A DNA stretch of 8,196 nucleotides from Janthinobacterium lividum (GCA_945864765.1 CAMBDR010000153.1:1-8196), one strand, 5' to 3'; counted from the first letter of the stretch, positions 1 through 6,643 are shown. Notes: generated from the letters alone by a model not told the origin. A program made the numbers and translations.

Positions 1-1380
1 CGCTCGAAGGCGTTTATCAATGGCATTAGCGCCACAGCAGCCCAGTTGCGCGAAATTGGCGAAATGTTGGTCGATATCCACGGCCAGCATATGCATCAGT
101 CATTGCTCAAAACCGAAGCCCAGCGTGCCATGTTGGATCAGCAAATGGCGCAAGACGATGAAGCCGTGGGTGCGCAATTAAAAGCCATGGCCGTGGCGCA
201 CAAGGCTTGGCGCACTCTGTTGCGCCAACGTGAAGCGGCTGAAAGTACCGCGCGCCAAAGTGGTTTGGAGCGCGAACGGTTGGAGTGGCAAGTGGCCGAA
301 TTGGAAAAGCTGGCCTTGAAAGAAGGCGAGTGGACTGAAATCGGCCACGAACACAGCCGTCTGGCGCATGCCGCGAGTTTGCTCGAAGGCGCGCAAGAAG
401 CCTTGGCCACGATTTCGGAATCGGATTACCCGCTACTCTCAAGCTTATCCAGCTTGAACCAAAAATTGGGTAAATTACTCAGTTTGGACGATCAATTGCA
501 AGCCGTATTGGATTGCCTGGAACCCGCCCGCATCCATTTGCAAGAAGCGGTGTATGCTTTGAACGATTATTTGGGCCGGGTTGAACTGGATCCGCAACGC
601 TTGCAGCAAGTCGAAGCGCGTTTGGATGCCTTGCATTCGATGGCGCGTAAATTTCGGGTGGAGCCAGAGCAATTGCCGGCCCATTATCAGGAATTGGCCG
701 GGCAACTCGAACAATTGCTGGTGGCCAGTGATTTGGAAGGCTTGCGCCAACAAGAGCTGGCGGCCTTGGCGCAATATCAAACCTTGGCGCAGGGTATTTC
801 TGGCGCGCGCCGCAAGGCCGCCACAAAAATGAGCGCAGCGGTAACGGCGGCGATGCAAGAATTAAGTATGGGCGGCGGTTGTTTTGAAGTGGCCTTGCAC
901 CCCTGTGAGGCAGGCGCGGCGGGCGCATACGGGCAAGAAACGGTGGAGTTTTTAGTCGCTGGCCACGCCGGCAGTGCGCCACGCCCCTTGGCCAAGGTGG
1001 CTTCTGGTGGTGAAATGGCGCGTATTGCGCTGGCCATTACCGTGATTGCGGTGAGCAATACCCCGACCTTGATTTTCGATGAAGTCGATAGCGGTATCGG
1101 CGGTGCCGTGGCCGAAGTGGTGGGGCGCTTGTTAAAACGTCTGGGCCAGCAACATCAGGTGTTATGTGTGACGCATTTGCCACAGGTTGCCAGCCAGGCC
1201 AATGCCCATTTTCAGGTCAGTAAGGGCTTGGTCAATGATGATACCGAGCAGGGCAAAACTGTATCCCGCATTGCGGTTTTGGATAGCAAGGCACGGGTAG
1301 AAGAAGTGGCGCGCATGTTGGGCGGGGTGGAAATTACCGCCACCACACGCCGCCATGCGCGCGAGTTATTGGCCTCTTAG
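1..1380 (+). CDS. recN: DNA repair protein RecN, 5'-truncated by window edge
   Basis: RecN is an SMC-like ATPase that acts at DNA double-strand breaks in recombinational repair in the cytoplasm. The frame is open from base 1 and gives 459 codons. The family is about 550-560 residues, so roughly 95-100 N-terminal residues, including the Walker A loop, lie outside the window. Visible landmarks in window numbering are a Q-loop-like VDIHGQH near residues 24-30, a long Gln/Glu/Leu-rich helical middle expected to form the coiled coil (about 60-275), the ABC signature ASGGEMARIALA from about 334, Walker B TLIFDE ending at D360-E361, the D-loop SGIGG, and the switch histidine in VTHLPQVA at about 392. 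All C-lobe motifs are intact. A TTG at 46 is merely an internal leucine codon and not a start. No LexA box can be judged because the promoter is outside the window. Identification is very secure. Confidence 0.97.
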   Translation, partial: RSKAFINGISATAAQLREIGEMLVDIHGQHMHQSLLKTEAQRAMLDQQMAQDDEAVGAQLKAMAVAHKAWRTLLRQREAAESTARQSGLERERLEWQVAELEKLALKEGEWTEIGHEHSRLAHAASLLEGAQEALATISESDYPLLSSLSSLNQKLGKLLSLDDQLQAVLDCLEPARIHLQEAVYALNDYLGRVELDPQRLQQVEARLDALHSMARKFRVEPEQLPAHYQELAGQLEQLLVASDLEGLRQQELAALAQYQTLAQGISGARRKAATKMSAAVTAAMQELSMGGGCFEVALHPCEAGAAGAYGQETVEFLVAGHAGSAPRPLAKVASGGEMARIALAITVIAVSNTPTLIFDEVDSGIGGAVAEVVGRLLKRLGQQHQVLCVTHLPQVASQANAHFQVSKGLVNDDTEQGKTVSRIAVLDSKARVEEVARMLGGVEITATTRRHARELLAS

Positions 1381-1445
1381 TGCTACCCTGGGGAGCCAGA
1401 TTTTGCGACCGGATTTCGCTGACAGCGCATGAAAAAGCCACTCAC

Positions 1446-1477
1446 TTGTCGTCTGGCAGCGAATTCAAACTTATAAT
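1446..1477 (+). promoter_or_regulatory. Candidate promoter of hemH
   Basis: A perfect TATAAT -10 hexamer lies at 1472-1477, 32 bases before the hemH ATG, and would give a leader of about 26 bases. The best -35 is TTGTCG at 1446-1451. The 20-base spacer is longer than the 16-18 usual for sigma-70, so the -35 assignment is weak while the -10 is good. It suggests that hemH can be transcribed separately from recN. Confidence 0.42.
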
Positions 1478-1509
1478 GACGCTTAAATCAATTTTCTTGC
1501 TGGCAACTT

Positions 1510-2619
1510 ATGTCATTTCGTAAAGAACCACCCCATACCCACGGCAGTATCGATAAAACCGCCGTGGTATTAATCAATCTCGGCACCCCGGACGCACCCA
1601 CGGCAGCCGCTGTGCGGCCGTATTTGCGCCAATTTTTATCCGATCCGCGCGTGGTTGAAATTCCCAAGGCGATATGGTGGTGGATTTTAAACGGCATTAT
1701 CCTGCCTTTTCGCGCTGGCAAGTCGGCCAAGAAATATGCAATGATTTGGACCAAAGACGGTTCACCGCTCAAAGTGCATACCCAAAAACAAGCCACGTTA
1801 ATGCAAGGCTATTTGGGCGAGCGCGGCCATGGCGGTTTAAAAGTGGTGTACGCGATGAGTTATGGCAATCCGGGCATTGGCCAGGTGTTGGATAAACTCA
1901 AGGCAGATGGTTTTGATCGCATTTTAATCTTGCCTGCTTACCCGCAATATTCCGCTACCACCACGGCGTCGATTTTCGATACCGTCTTTGCGCACTATGC
2001 CAAGGTGCGCAATGTGCCGGAATTGCGTTTCGTCAAGCATTATCACGATCATGAAGCGTATATCCGGGCGCTCAGGGATTCGGTGCTGGCTTACTGGGAG
2101 CAAAATGGGCGCGGCCAAAAATTGGTGTTGAGTTTTCACGGCGTGCCGCAACGCAGCCTGACCTTGGGCGACCCCTACCATTGCGAATGCTATAAAACCG
2201 CGCGCCTGTTGGCTGAACAACTGCGTTTAACGCCGGATCAATATTTGGTGACGTTTCAATCGCGCTTTGGTAAAGCGAAATGGCTGGAACCCTACACCCT
2301 GCCCAGCGTGCAACAACTGGCGCAAAAGGGGATGGGCCGGATCGATGTGATTTGCCCCGGTTTTATCAGCGATTGTCTGGAAACGCTGGAAGAAATCCAA
2401 ATCGAAGTCAAACAAGCGTTTTTGCAAGCGGGCGGTAAGGAATTTCATTACATCGCTTGCGGCAATCAATCGCCCAAATGGAACCACGCGCTGGCTGAAA
2501 TTGCCGAGCAGCATTTGATCGGCTGGCCCACCATGTTGGCACCTGTCGAGCGCGAACACGAGAAAAAGCAGGCAGAAATCTCTCGTACCGAAGCCTTGCG
2601 CTTGGGCGCGGGGCAGTGA
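1510..2619 (+). CDS. hemH: Ferrochelatase (protoheme ferro-lyase)
   Basis: HemH inserts Fe2+ into protoporphyrin IX, the last step of the protoporphyrin-dependent heme pathway, in the cytoplasm or loosely at the inner membrane. The 369-residue length is normal for proteobacteria. The N-terminal VLINLGTPDAPT (20-31) opens the first half-domain, followed by SYGNPGI (117-123) and LPAYPQYSATT (141-151). The catalytic histidine is H210 in SFHGVP, and the conserved acidic residue is E291 in SDCLETLEEI; both match the His/Glu pair described for other ferrochelatases. CECYK (225-229) is the usual proteobacterial variant of this loop, and I do not infer an iron-sulfur cluster. The ATG at 1510 is the first in frame before the conserved core, although no clear Shine-Dalgarno precedes it. 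The gene lies 129 bases after recN, behind a good -10 element, and converges on the XRE regulator gene 68 bases away. It fits the iron theme of its minus-strand neighbours. Confidence 0.98.
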   Translation: MSFRKEPPHTHGSIDKTAVVLINLGTPDAPTAAAVRPYLRQFLSDPRVVEIPKAIWWWILNGIILPFRAGKSAKKYAMIWTKDGSPLKVHTQKQATLMQGYLGERGHGGLKVVYAMSYGNPGIGQVLDKLKADGFDRILILPAYPQYSATTTASIFDTVFAHYAKVRNVPELRFVKHYHDHEAYIRALRDSVLAYWEQNGRGQKLVLSFHGVPQRSLTLGDPYHCECYKTARLLAEQLRLTPDQYLVTFQSRFGKAKWLEPYTLPSVQQLAQKGMGRIDVICPGFISDCLETLEEIQIEVKQAFLQAGGKEFHYIACGNQSPKWNHALAEIAEQHLIGWPTMLAPVEREHEKKQAEISRTEALRLGAGQ

Positions 2620-2687
2620 TGCTGAGTGATAAGTGCTACGTCGCAATCAATTTGAGATTAATCGGTCGCCCTCGGATTGCCGCCTAG

Positions 2688-3446
2688 TTATTGATCCGGG
2701 GTTTCCTGGTTTGCGGGCGTGCGTGCCAGGCTTTGGAATGATTGCGGTATCCAACGCCGTGCCGCCAGCAAAAAACTGATGGCATGGCGTTGTTCAAAGG
2801 GTAATTTGGCATCATCCTGATGTTGTTGTGACACCTCACGCACCAATTGGCGCAAGCGTTGCAACAAGCTGGCAATCGAGTGTTGCGACAGCATGACGTT
2901 GAATAATTGCATCATCTCTTGTTCGCCATCAAACTTGGCATTTAAAAAATCCCGCCCCGCCAATTCGCGGAAATGGCTGTGAATCGGGCCATTCGGTATC
3001 CATTGAAAGGTGCGCGAAACCAAGAGTTTGATGCGGTTATTCGGTAGTAATTCCAGAAAGCCAATTTTATCCAGCCGCACCAAATTGCCGATCACCTCGG
3101 GCAGGCTAAACTGGTACAGTTCCACCATTTGCTCAACGCTGAGTAAATTCAAGGCCGATACCGCCGTCACAAATAATTTGGCGTCGCGGATGATTTCTTT
3201 TTCTTGCGTCAAATTTAATTGTGAAATCAGGCGGCTTTCCGGGTTTAAATCCTGGGTTAGTTCGTGCAATTCAATGCCGGTGGCTTGCAGAATTTGATCC
3301 AGCCGCTCCAGCGTAAAATTCCTTTGTGCGAAAATGCGCTTGATGCTGGCCTCGGACAGGTCGATGCGCTGCGCCAGATCGGCGTAGGTAATACCGCGCG
3401 CTTTGAGTTCGCGTTTTAAAGTATCAACAATAGCAGTAACACGCAT
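2688..3446 (-). CDS. XRE/Cro-type helix-turn-helix transcriptional regulator, target unknown
   Basis: A 252-residue DNA-binding protein. The N-terminal 65 residues form a Cro/C1-type domain with the helix-turn-helix at about 20-41 (YADLAQRIDLSEASIKRIF). The remaining 185 residues match no ligand domain that I can name. Residues 100-145 contain helices followed by a hydrophobic hairpin (IGFLELLPNNRIKLLVS) that could be a second, winged-helix-like unit; this is inference. Proteins of this shape occur in Burkholderiales, but I know of no assigned function. The longest frame starts at 3467, but that ATG has no Shine-Dalgarno and lies about at the expected transcription start. The ATG at 3446 follows TAAGG with a 5-base gap and is preferred. 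The gene is downstream of hemP-bfd on the same strand with its own promoter. A palindrome over the -35 element suggests autoregulation. It converges on hemH. Control of heme or iron genes is plausible from position only. Confidence 0.9.
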   Translation of the reverse strand: MRVTAIVDTLKRELKARGITYADLAQRIDLSEASIKRIFAQRNFTLERLDQILQATGIELHELTQDLNPESRLISQLNLTQEKEIIRDAKLFVTAVSALNLLSVEQMVELYQFSLPEVIGNLVRLDKIGFLELLPNNRIKLLVSRTFQWIPNGPIHSHFRELAGRDFLNAKFDGEQEMMQLFNVMLSQHSIASLLQRLRQLVREVSQQHQDDAKLPFEQRHAISFLLAARRWIPQSFQSLARTPANQETPDQ

Positions 3447-3451
3447 GGCAG

Positions 3452-3456
3452 CCTTA
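3452..3456 (-). promoter_or_regulatory. Ribosome binding site deciding the XRE regulator start
   Basis: On the minus strand TAAGG ends 5 bases before the ATG at 3446. The alternative in-frame ATG at 3467 has no comparable purine-rich sequence and sits about 7-10 bases after the -10 box, leaving almost no leader. Confidence 0.6.
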
Positions 3457-3476
3457 AACGTAATCATTATGGATCG

Positions 3477-3506
3477 ATTATAAGGCGATCAAAACAGATT
3501 TACCAA
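3477..3506 (-). promoter_or_regulatory. Promoter of the XRE regulator gene
   Basis: Read on the minus strand, the -35 hexamer is TTGGTA (3501-3506; TTG and the final A match consensus), the spacer is 18 bases, and the -10 is a perfect TATAAT (3477-3482). Transcription would begin near 3468-3470, giving a leader of about 22-24 bases to the ATG at 3446. It lies in the 86 bases between bfd and the regulator gene, so the regulator need not depend on read-through from hemP-bfd. Confidence 0.6.
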
Positions 3507-3510
3507 ATCT
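3496..3510. promoter_or_regulatory. 15-bp palindrome over the -35 element, candidate operator
   Basis: Perfect inverted repeat AGATTT-ACC-AAATCT (6-bp arms, 3-base centre). Its centre coincides with the -35 hexamer (3501-3506) of the XRE regulator promoter. A bound dimer would occlude the promoter, the usual arrangement for an autorepressed Cro/C1-type regulator. The same sequence could also fold into an AT-rich hairpin behind bfd followed on the minus strand by GTTTTG, a poor intrinsic terminator because the stem has one G-C pair and the T-run is short. Which role is real cannot be decided from sequence. Confidence 0.45.
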
Positions 3511-3532
3511 ACGCGCAATTCTGGCTGAAAGC

Positions 3533-3721
3533 TCAGGCCGTGACGGCTTGATTCGTGGTTTTCAAGCTCGAATGCAAGACTTGCTTGGCGCAACTGTGGC
3601 ATTTTCCGCAACAGGTGGCCACGCCCAAATCGCGCCGCAATTGTGTCATGGTGCGAATGCCTAATTGCACGGCTTGTTCAATTTCACGCTCAGATACATT
3701 ATTGCAAACACAAACTATCAT
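3533..3721 (-). CDS. bfd: Bacterioferritin-associated ferredoxin (Bfd-like [2Fe-2S] protein)
   Basis: Bfd docks on bacterioferritin and passes electrons through a [2Fe-2S] cluster so that stored ferric iron is released as Fe2+ when iron is short. The 62-residue protein shows the family pattern C-X-C-X31-C-X2-C: C4 and C6 in VCVCN, and C38 and C41 in CCGKC. Two further cysteines are present (C37 and C44). The helical stretch between the motifs (VSEREIEQAVQLG) is typical of the BFD-like domain. A longer frame begins at a GTG at 3730, but that GTG lies inside the Shine-Dalgarno AAAGGTGA of the ATG at 3721, so the ATG is preferred. The gene is 46 bases downstream of hemP with no terminator between them, so both are probably transcribed from the Fur-controlled hemP promoter. 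No bacterioferritin gene is in the window. Confidence 0.92.
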   Translation of the reverse strand: MIVCVCNNVSEREIEQAVQLGIRTMTQLRRDLGVATCCGKCHSCAKQVLHSSLKTTNQAVTA

Positions 3722-3726
3722 AATAG

Positions 3727-3734
3727 TCACCTTT
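3727..3734 (-). promoter_or_regulatory. Strong ribosome binding site deciding the bfd start
   Basis: AAAGGTGA on the minus strand, 5 bases before the ATG at 3721, matches the anti-Shine-Dalgarno well. The upstream GTG at 3728-3730 is contained in this element and is therefore unlikely to be the start. Confidence 0.75.
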
Positions 3735-3767
3735 ATTGAAAACTGGGGACGGCGATAAAAACGGGTG

Positions 3768-3974
3768 TCAGGCGGTGAGGATCAGTTTATTCAAATGAGT
3801 CAGGCGCATGCGGTAAATACGGCCATTGTGATCGATTTCAATTTCGCGCGACTGCTGAAATAAATCCGCACTCTTGAAGCGGGGTAGTGCGTGCGACAAA
3901 GAAAGCGGCTTGTGTTCAGGCATAGCAGGGGTCGATGCCAGCGTGATCGGATTCAATTCGGGTTGGATAGTCAT
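3768..3974 (-). CDS. hemP: Hemin uptake protein HemP (HmuP family)
   Basis: A 68-residue protein whose C-terminal half carries the HemP family core: SADLFQQSREIEIDHNG (35-51), then IYRMR (53-57) and the terminal LNKLILT (61-67). The first 34 residues are a variable, probably disordered extension. Family knowledge: HemP/HmuP proteins are needed for heme uptake in several alpha- and betaproteobacteria and have been reported to act as co-activators of heme-receptor (hmuR-type) promoters, rather than as transporters. No receptor or heme ABC transporter gene is in the window, so the target would lie elsewhere. The ATG at 3974 is the only start giving a full family length; an internal ATG at codon 18 would also leave the core intact. 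The gene is first of a likely hemP-bfd operon. A Fur-box-like repeat directly after its -10 element indicates iron repression. Confidence 0.93.
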   Translation of the reverse strand: MTIQPELNPITLASTPAMPEHKPLSLSHALPRFKSADLFQQSREIEIDHNGRIYRMRLTHLNKLILTA

Positions 3975-3992
3975 AATCGTAAGCTTCTTCTT

Positions 3993-4011
3993 AATGAGAA
4001 CAATTCGTATT
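3993..4011. promoter_or_regulatory. Fur-box-like operator of hemP-bfd
   Basis: AATGAGAA-CAA-TTCGTATT is an imperfect inverted repeat: the second arm matches the perfect complement at 6 of 8 positions. It agrees with the extended Fur consensus AATGATAATnATTATCATT at 13 of 18 defined positions. It lies immediately downstream of the hemP -10 element (4015-4020), over the expected transcription start, which is a repressing position. hemP and bfd orthologues are classic Fur targets, which supports the reading. Confidence 0.65.
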
Positions 4012-4014
4012 CAC

Positions 4015-4043
4015 ATTATTGTGGATTTGGCGTTGAAACGCAA
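4015..4043 (-). promoter_or_regulatory. Promoter of hemP-bfd
   Basis: On the minus strand TTGCGT (4038-4043) and AATAAT (4015-4020, one mismatch to TATAAT) are separated by exactly 17 bases. Transcription would start at about 4007-4009, inside the Fur-like site, leaving a leader of some 33 bases before the hemP ATG. Confidence 0.6.
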
Positions 4044-4060
4044 GAACTTTCGATAGATGT

Positions 4061-4090
4061 TTGAGATTGTTTGATATTGCTTGAGATTGA
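4061..4090. repeat. Three 10-bp tandem repeats upstream of the hemP promoter
   Basis: TTGAGATTGT, TTGATATTGC and TTGAGATTGA lie head to tail in one register. Positions 1-4 and 6-9 (TTGA.ATTG) are identical in all three copies. The 10-bp period places each copy on the same face of the helix. The array begins 17 bp upstream of the hemP -35 hexamer and lies outside any gene, between the kinase stop and hemP, so it is well placed for an activator or an extra repressor. No protein is assigned. Confidence 0.6.
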
Positions 4091-4122
4091 TGCGTATGCA
4101 AGTTTTGAAAAGGTGCTTTATT

Positions 4123-6489
4123 TTAACTATTTACTGATTTTTGTTGTCTTAGTTGTACGGCTTGTTGGATTCGTCCGAAGGCTTCCATCATTTTTTGTAA
4201 AACTTGTCCTGCTGCCACAATATCGGGCGGGTTATAGGTTTTTCGTAGGGGTTCGACCAAGGCATGCATTTGCAGCATGCCCAAATTGGCAGCGGTGCCT
4301 GCGAGTTCGTGGTTGACGGCGCGAATGCTTGGGAAGTCACTTTGTTCTATCGCATTGTGCAGGCGTTGTAACAGGGGGCCAGTGGATAAAACAAACATAT
4401 CCAGAAACTGTTGGATAGTGCCATCATCGCCGCCGCAAATATCGTTTAACAGGGTGAAGTCGATAATCGCTACGGCCGGGGCGGCGCTCGGCGTGCTTTC
4501 TGCGCTTGGCATCCAACGCTGAACAATGGCCGCAAACGCTTCCGGGTAAAATGGTTTGGCCAGGTAATCATCCATGCCCGCTTGCAGGCAGCGTTCGCGG
4601 TCACCCGGCATGGCATTGGCGGTGACTGCAATAATGGCGGTGTGGCGGCCTTGTTTCCCTTCAATTTCGCGAATTTTGCGCGTGGCTTCGAAGCCATCCA
4701 TGATGGGCATTTGGCAATCCATTAAAATCAAACCATAGTCTTGTTCGGCATGCTTGACCAAGGCTTGGCTGCCATCGAGTGCCTGATCGGCCTGAAGCCC
4801 CAGTTTTTTGAGCAAGATCATCATCAGGGTTTGATTGATGTCGTTATCGTCCACCACTAAAATGCGTTGCGAGGATAGCGCCGCAAGTTCGGACATCCCG
4901 CTTACTGCCGGTGCTGCGGGTACGCTCGCCGCTGCGGACAGGACGAATGCCGGCATGGGCGCAGCCGCAGGCGTGGGCTCGGCTTGTGGTATTGCCGGGT
5001 TTGCCGGGTTTGCCTGTAATGGGGTGGGCAGCAGTAAGGGCAGTTCAAACCAAAATGTGGAGCCATGGCCCGCCAGGCTGTCAACGCCGATTTCCCCACC
5101 CATCAAGCGCAATAAGCGCTGGCAAATCGTCAAGCCCAGTCCGGTGCCGCCAAAGCTGCGGCTGTGGGAGCCATCGGCCTGGGTGAAGGGTTGAAACAAG
5201 GTGTTCATGACCTCTTGCGCGATCCCGATACCCTGGTCGCTGACTTCAAAGCGCAGCGTTGCCTGGTCAGCCTTGCGCAGATACAGCAAAATCTCGCCCG
5301 AGCTACTGAATTTGATGGCGTTTGAGAGTAAATTGTGAATGATTTGGCGCAGCCGTTTGGCATCGCCCACAATCACGGGCGGAACCAGTGCATCCACTTC
5401 CAGCGCCAGGCGTAAGTTTTTATGGCTTGCGTCGGCCTGGTGTTGGGCAATACATTCATCCAGCAAAGACCGCAGCGCCCATTCGCCAGTTTCAATCGTG
5501 AGCTGGCCGGATTCAATATCGGAAAAGTCGAGAATATCATTGACGATGTGTAATAAGGACGTTGTTGAGTTTCTAATAATATCAGTATAGGAAATTTGCT
5601 GCGCATTGAGTTGCGTGTCTTTGAGTAATTCCGCCATGCCGATGATGGCATTCATCGGGGTGCGAATTTCGTGGCTGATGGTAGCCAGAAACTGGGTTTT
5701 GGTTTTGTTCGCCAGGGCCAGGGCTTGATGCGCCCGGTGGATGGCGGAAATATCATAAAACCACGATAAAATGGCCGCCTCGTTTTCATATTCCATCGGA
5801 AAATAAGAGGCCAAAACCCAGAGTTCTTGCTGGGTTTCAGTCAACAAGCCCAGTTCAAAATTGACGATGATTTCGCCATGCTTAATGCGTTCGGTAATAT
5901 GGTGAAAGTCGCTAATATTTTGATATTTTTCATGCGGACTTTCACCGAGTGCGGCTGGAAAGCTGGTTTGAAACAAATCGACATAGCATTGATTGACAAA
6001 CATGCGTGAATTGTCGCGCACGCGCCGAATACCAACCGCGACCGGGCTATGTTCCAGCAGTTGGCGCATTTGGATTTCATTGTGCAACAGTTTTTGATCC
6101 AGGCGCGCGCGGCTGATGGCATAGCGGATAATGCGCACCAAAGCATTGGCGTTGATATCACCTTTAACCAAAAAATCTTGTGCGCCTTCTTCGAGTGCGC
6201 GTAGTGCCAAGGCATTATCGGCTTCGCTTGAGAGAATAATAATGGGTAATAAGCCAGCCAAACTGAGGCAAGCGCGCAAGTTGCTGAGAAACTCGCCTTC
6301 CGATAATTGCGCATCCAGTAAAATTGCATCCGGTTTTTTTTCTTTGATCGCTTGCAAAGCCAAGTCCAGCCGTGAGAACATGACAACATCAAACTGCTGC
6401 AGCGGGTGGGTGGTGAGCGTTTGTGCCAGCGCGTTGGAACTGGCCTCATCGAGGCCAATTAACAAAACGTCAAAGCGGTTGGCAGGCAT
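4123..6489 (-). CDS. Hybrid sensor histidine kinase: REC-PAS-HisKA-HATPase-REC-Hpt
   Basis: A 788-residue cytoplasmic multistep phosphorelay kinase with no membrane segment or signal peptide. Domain order: receiver 1 at about 6-126, with acceptor D59, switch lysine K109 and acidic pair D14-E15; a PAS-like sensor at about 140-252; HisKA with H273 in SHEIRTP; HATPase_c with N390 (N box), DQGIG (418-422) and GGTGLGL (447-453); a Pro/Ala-rich linker (about 489-540); receiver 2, with D547-D548, acceptor D591 and K645; a second Ala/Pro linker; and a C-terminal Hpt domain with H727 in HELAG. All catalytic residues are present, although the lysine usual in the Hpt HxLKG motif is alanine. Receiver 1 suggests that input comes from another phosphodonor. 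The frame could begin at a TTG at 6525; the ATG at 6489 is chosen because receiver 1 begins right after it. Neither has a good Shine-Dalgarno. No output response regulator lies nearby, so the partner is unknown. Confidence 0.93.
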   Translation of the reverse strand: MPANRFDVLLIGLDEASSNALAQTLTTHPLQQFDVVMFSRLDLALQAIKEKKPDAILLDAQLSEGEFLSNLRACLSLAGLLPIIILSSEADNALALRALEEGAQDFLVKGDINANALVRIIRYAISRARLDQKLLHNEIQMRQLLEHSPVAVGIRRVRDNSRMFVNQCYVDLFQTSFPAALGESPHEKYQNISDFHHITERIKHGEIIVNFELGLLTETQQELWVLASYFPMEYENEAAILSWFYDISAIHRAHQALALANKTKTQFLATISHEIRTPMNAIIGMAELLKDTQLNAQQISYTDIIRNSTTSLLHIVNDILDFSDIESGQLTIETGEWALRSLLDECIAQHQADASHKNLRLALEVDALVPPVIVGDAKRLRQIIHNLLSNAIKFSSSGEILLYLRKADQATLRFEVSDQGIGIAQEVMNTLFQPFTQADGSHSRSFGGTGLGLTICQRLLRLMGGEIGVDSLAGHGSTFWFELPLLLPTPLQANPANPAIPQAEPTPAAAPMPAFVLSAAASVPAAPAVSGMSELAALSSQRILVVDDNDINQTLMMILLKKLGLQADQALDGSQALVKHAEQDYGLILMDCQMPIMDGFEATRKIREIEGKQGRHTAIIAVTANAMPGDRERCLQAGMDDYLAKPFYPEAFAAIVQRWMPSAESTPSAAPAVAIIDFTLLNDICGGDDGTIQQFLDMFVLSTGPLLQRLHNAIEQSDFPSIRAVNHELAGTAANLGMLQMHALVEPLRKTYNPPDIVAAGQVLQKMMEAFGRIQQAVQLRQQKSVNS

Positions 6490-6633
6490 AGGGTTCGAAT
6501 TCAAAGTATCGCTCGTTTGGGCCAAAGTTCTGAATAGATGAATGATTGTGACTCAGAATGTGGGTGTTTGTCACGCAATAGATTTTATTTGGATGGCGAT
6601 TGATGGTTGCGATGGATGGTTGATGAGCATGTT

Positions 6634-6639
6634 AGGAGG
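6634..6639 (+). promoter_or_regulatory. Ribosome binding site of the AlgX-like gene
   Basis: A perfect AGGAGG lies 4 bases before the ATG at 6644. It fixes the start over the frame's earlier codons from 6542 onward, which would bury the signal peptide inside a longer N-terminus. Confidence 0.8.
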
Positions 6640-6643
6640 GACT

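Noticed and set aside
479..982. 167-codon minus-strand frame inside recN
   Set aside because: It is antisense to well-conserved RecN coding sequence. Its product is rich in Arg and Pro in a way typical of shadow frames, and it shows no family motif.
1388..1404. Hairpin CTGG-GGAG-CCAG followed by ATTTT after recN, as an intrinsic terminator
   Set aside because: The stem has only four base pairs and the T-run is four; too weak to call, although some termination there cannot be excluded.
1429..1476. 15-codon reading frame starting with MKKPL between recN and hemH
   Set aside because: It has no Shine-Dalgarno, overlaps the candidate hemH promoter and resembles no peptide I know.
2643..2680. GCAATC...GATTGC inverted repeat between the convergent hemH and regulator genes, as a bidirectional terminator
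   Set aside because: The arms are six bases with a 26-base loop and there is no T-run on either side.
4835..5194. Long plus-strand open frames opposite the kinase gene
   Set aside because: They lie antisense to the Pro/Ala-rich linker and the adjacent kinase core, where GC-rich codons leave stops rare. The translations are low complexity and have no recognisable domain.
6594..6610. Sigma-54-like TGGC...TTGC before the AlgX-like gene
   Set aside because: The two elements are separated by nine bases instead of the seven required for the -24/-12 arrangement.
6542..6643. N-terminal extension of the AlgX-like protein from the first ATG of the open frame
   Set aside because: It would place 34 residues before a clear Sec signal peptide, whereas the ATG at 6644 has a perfect AGGAGG in front of it.
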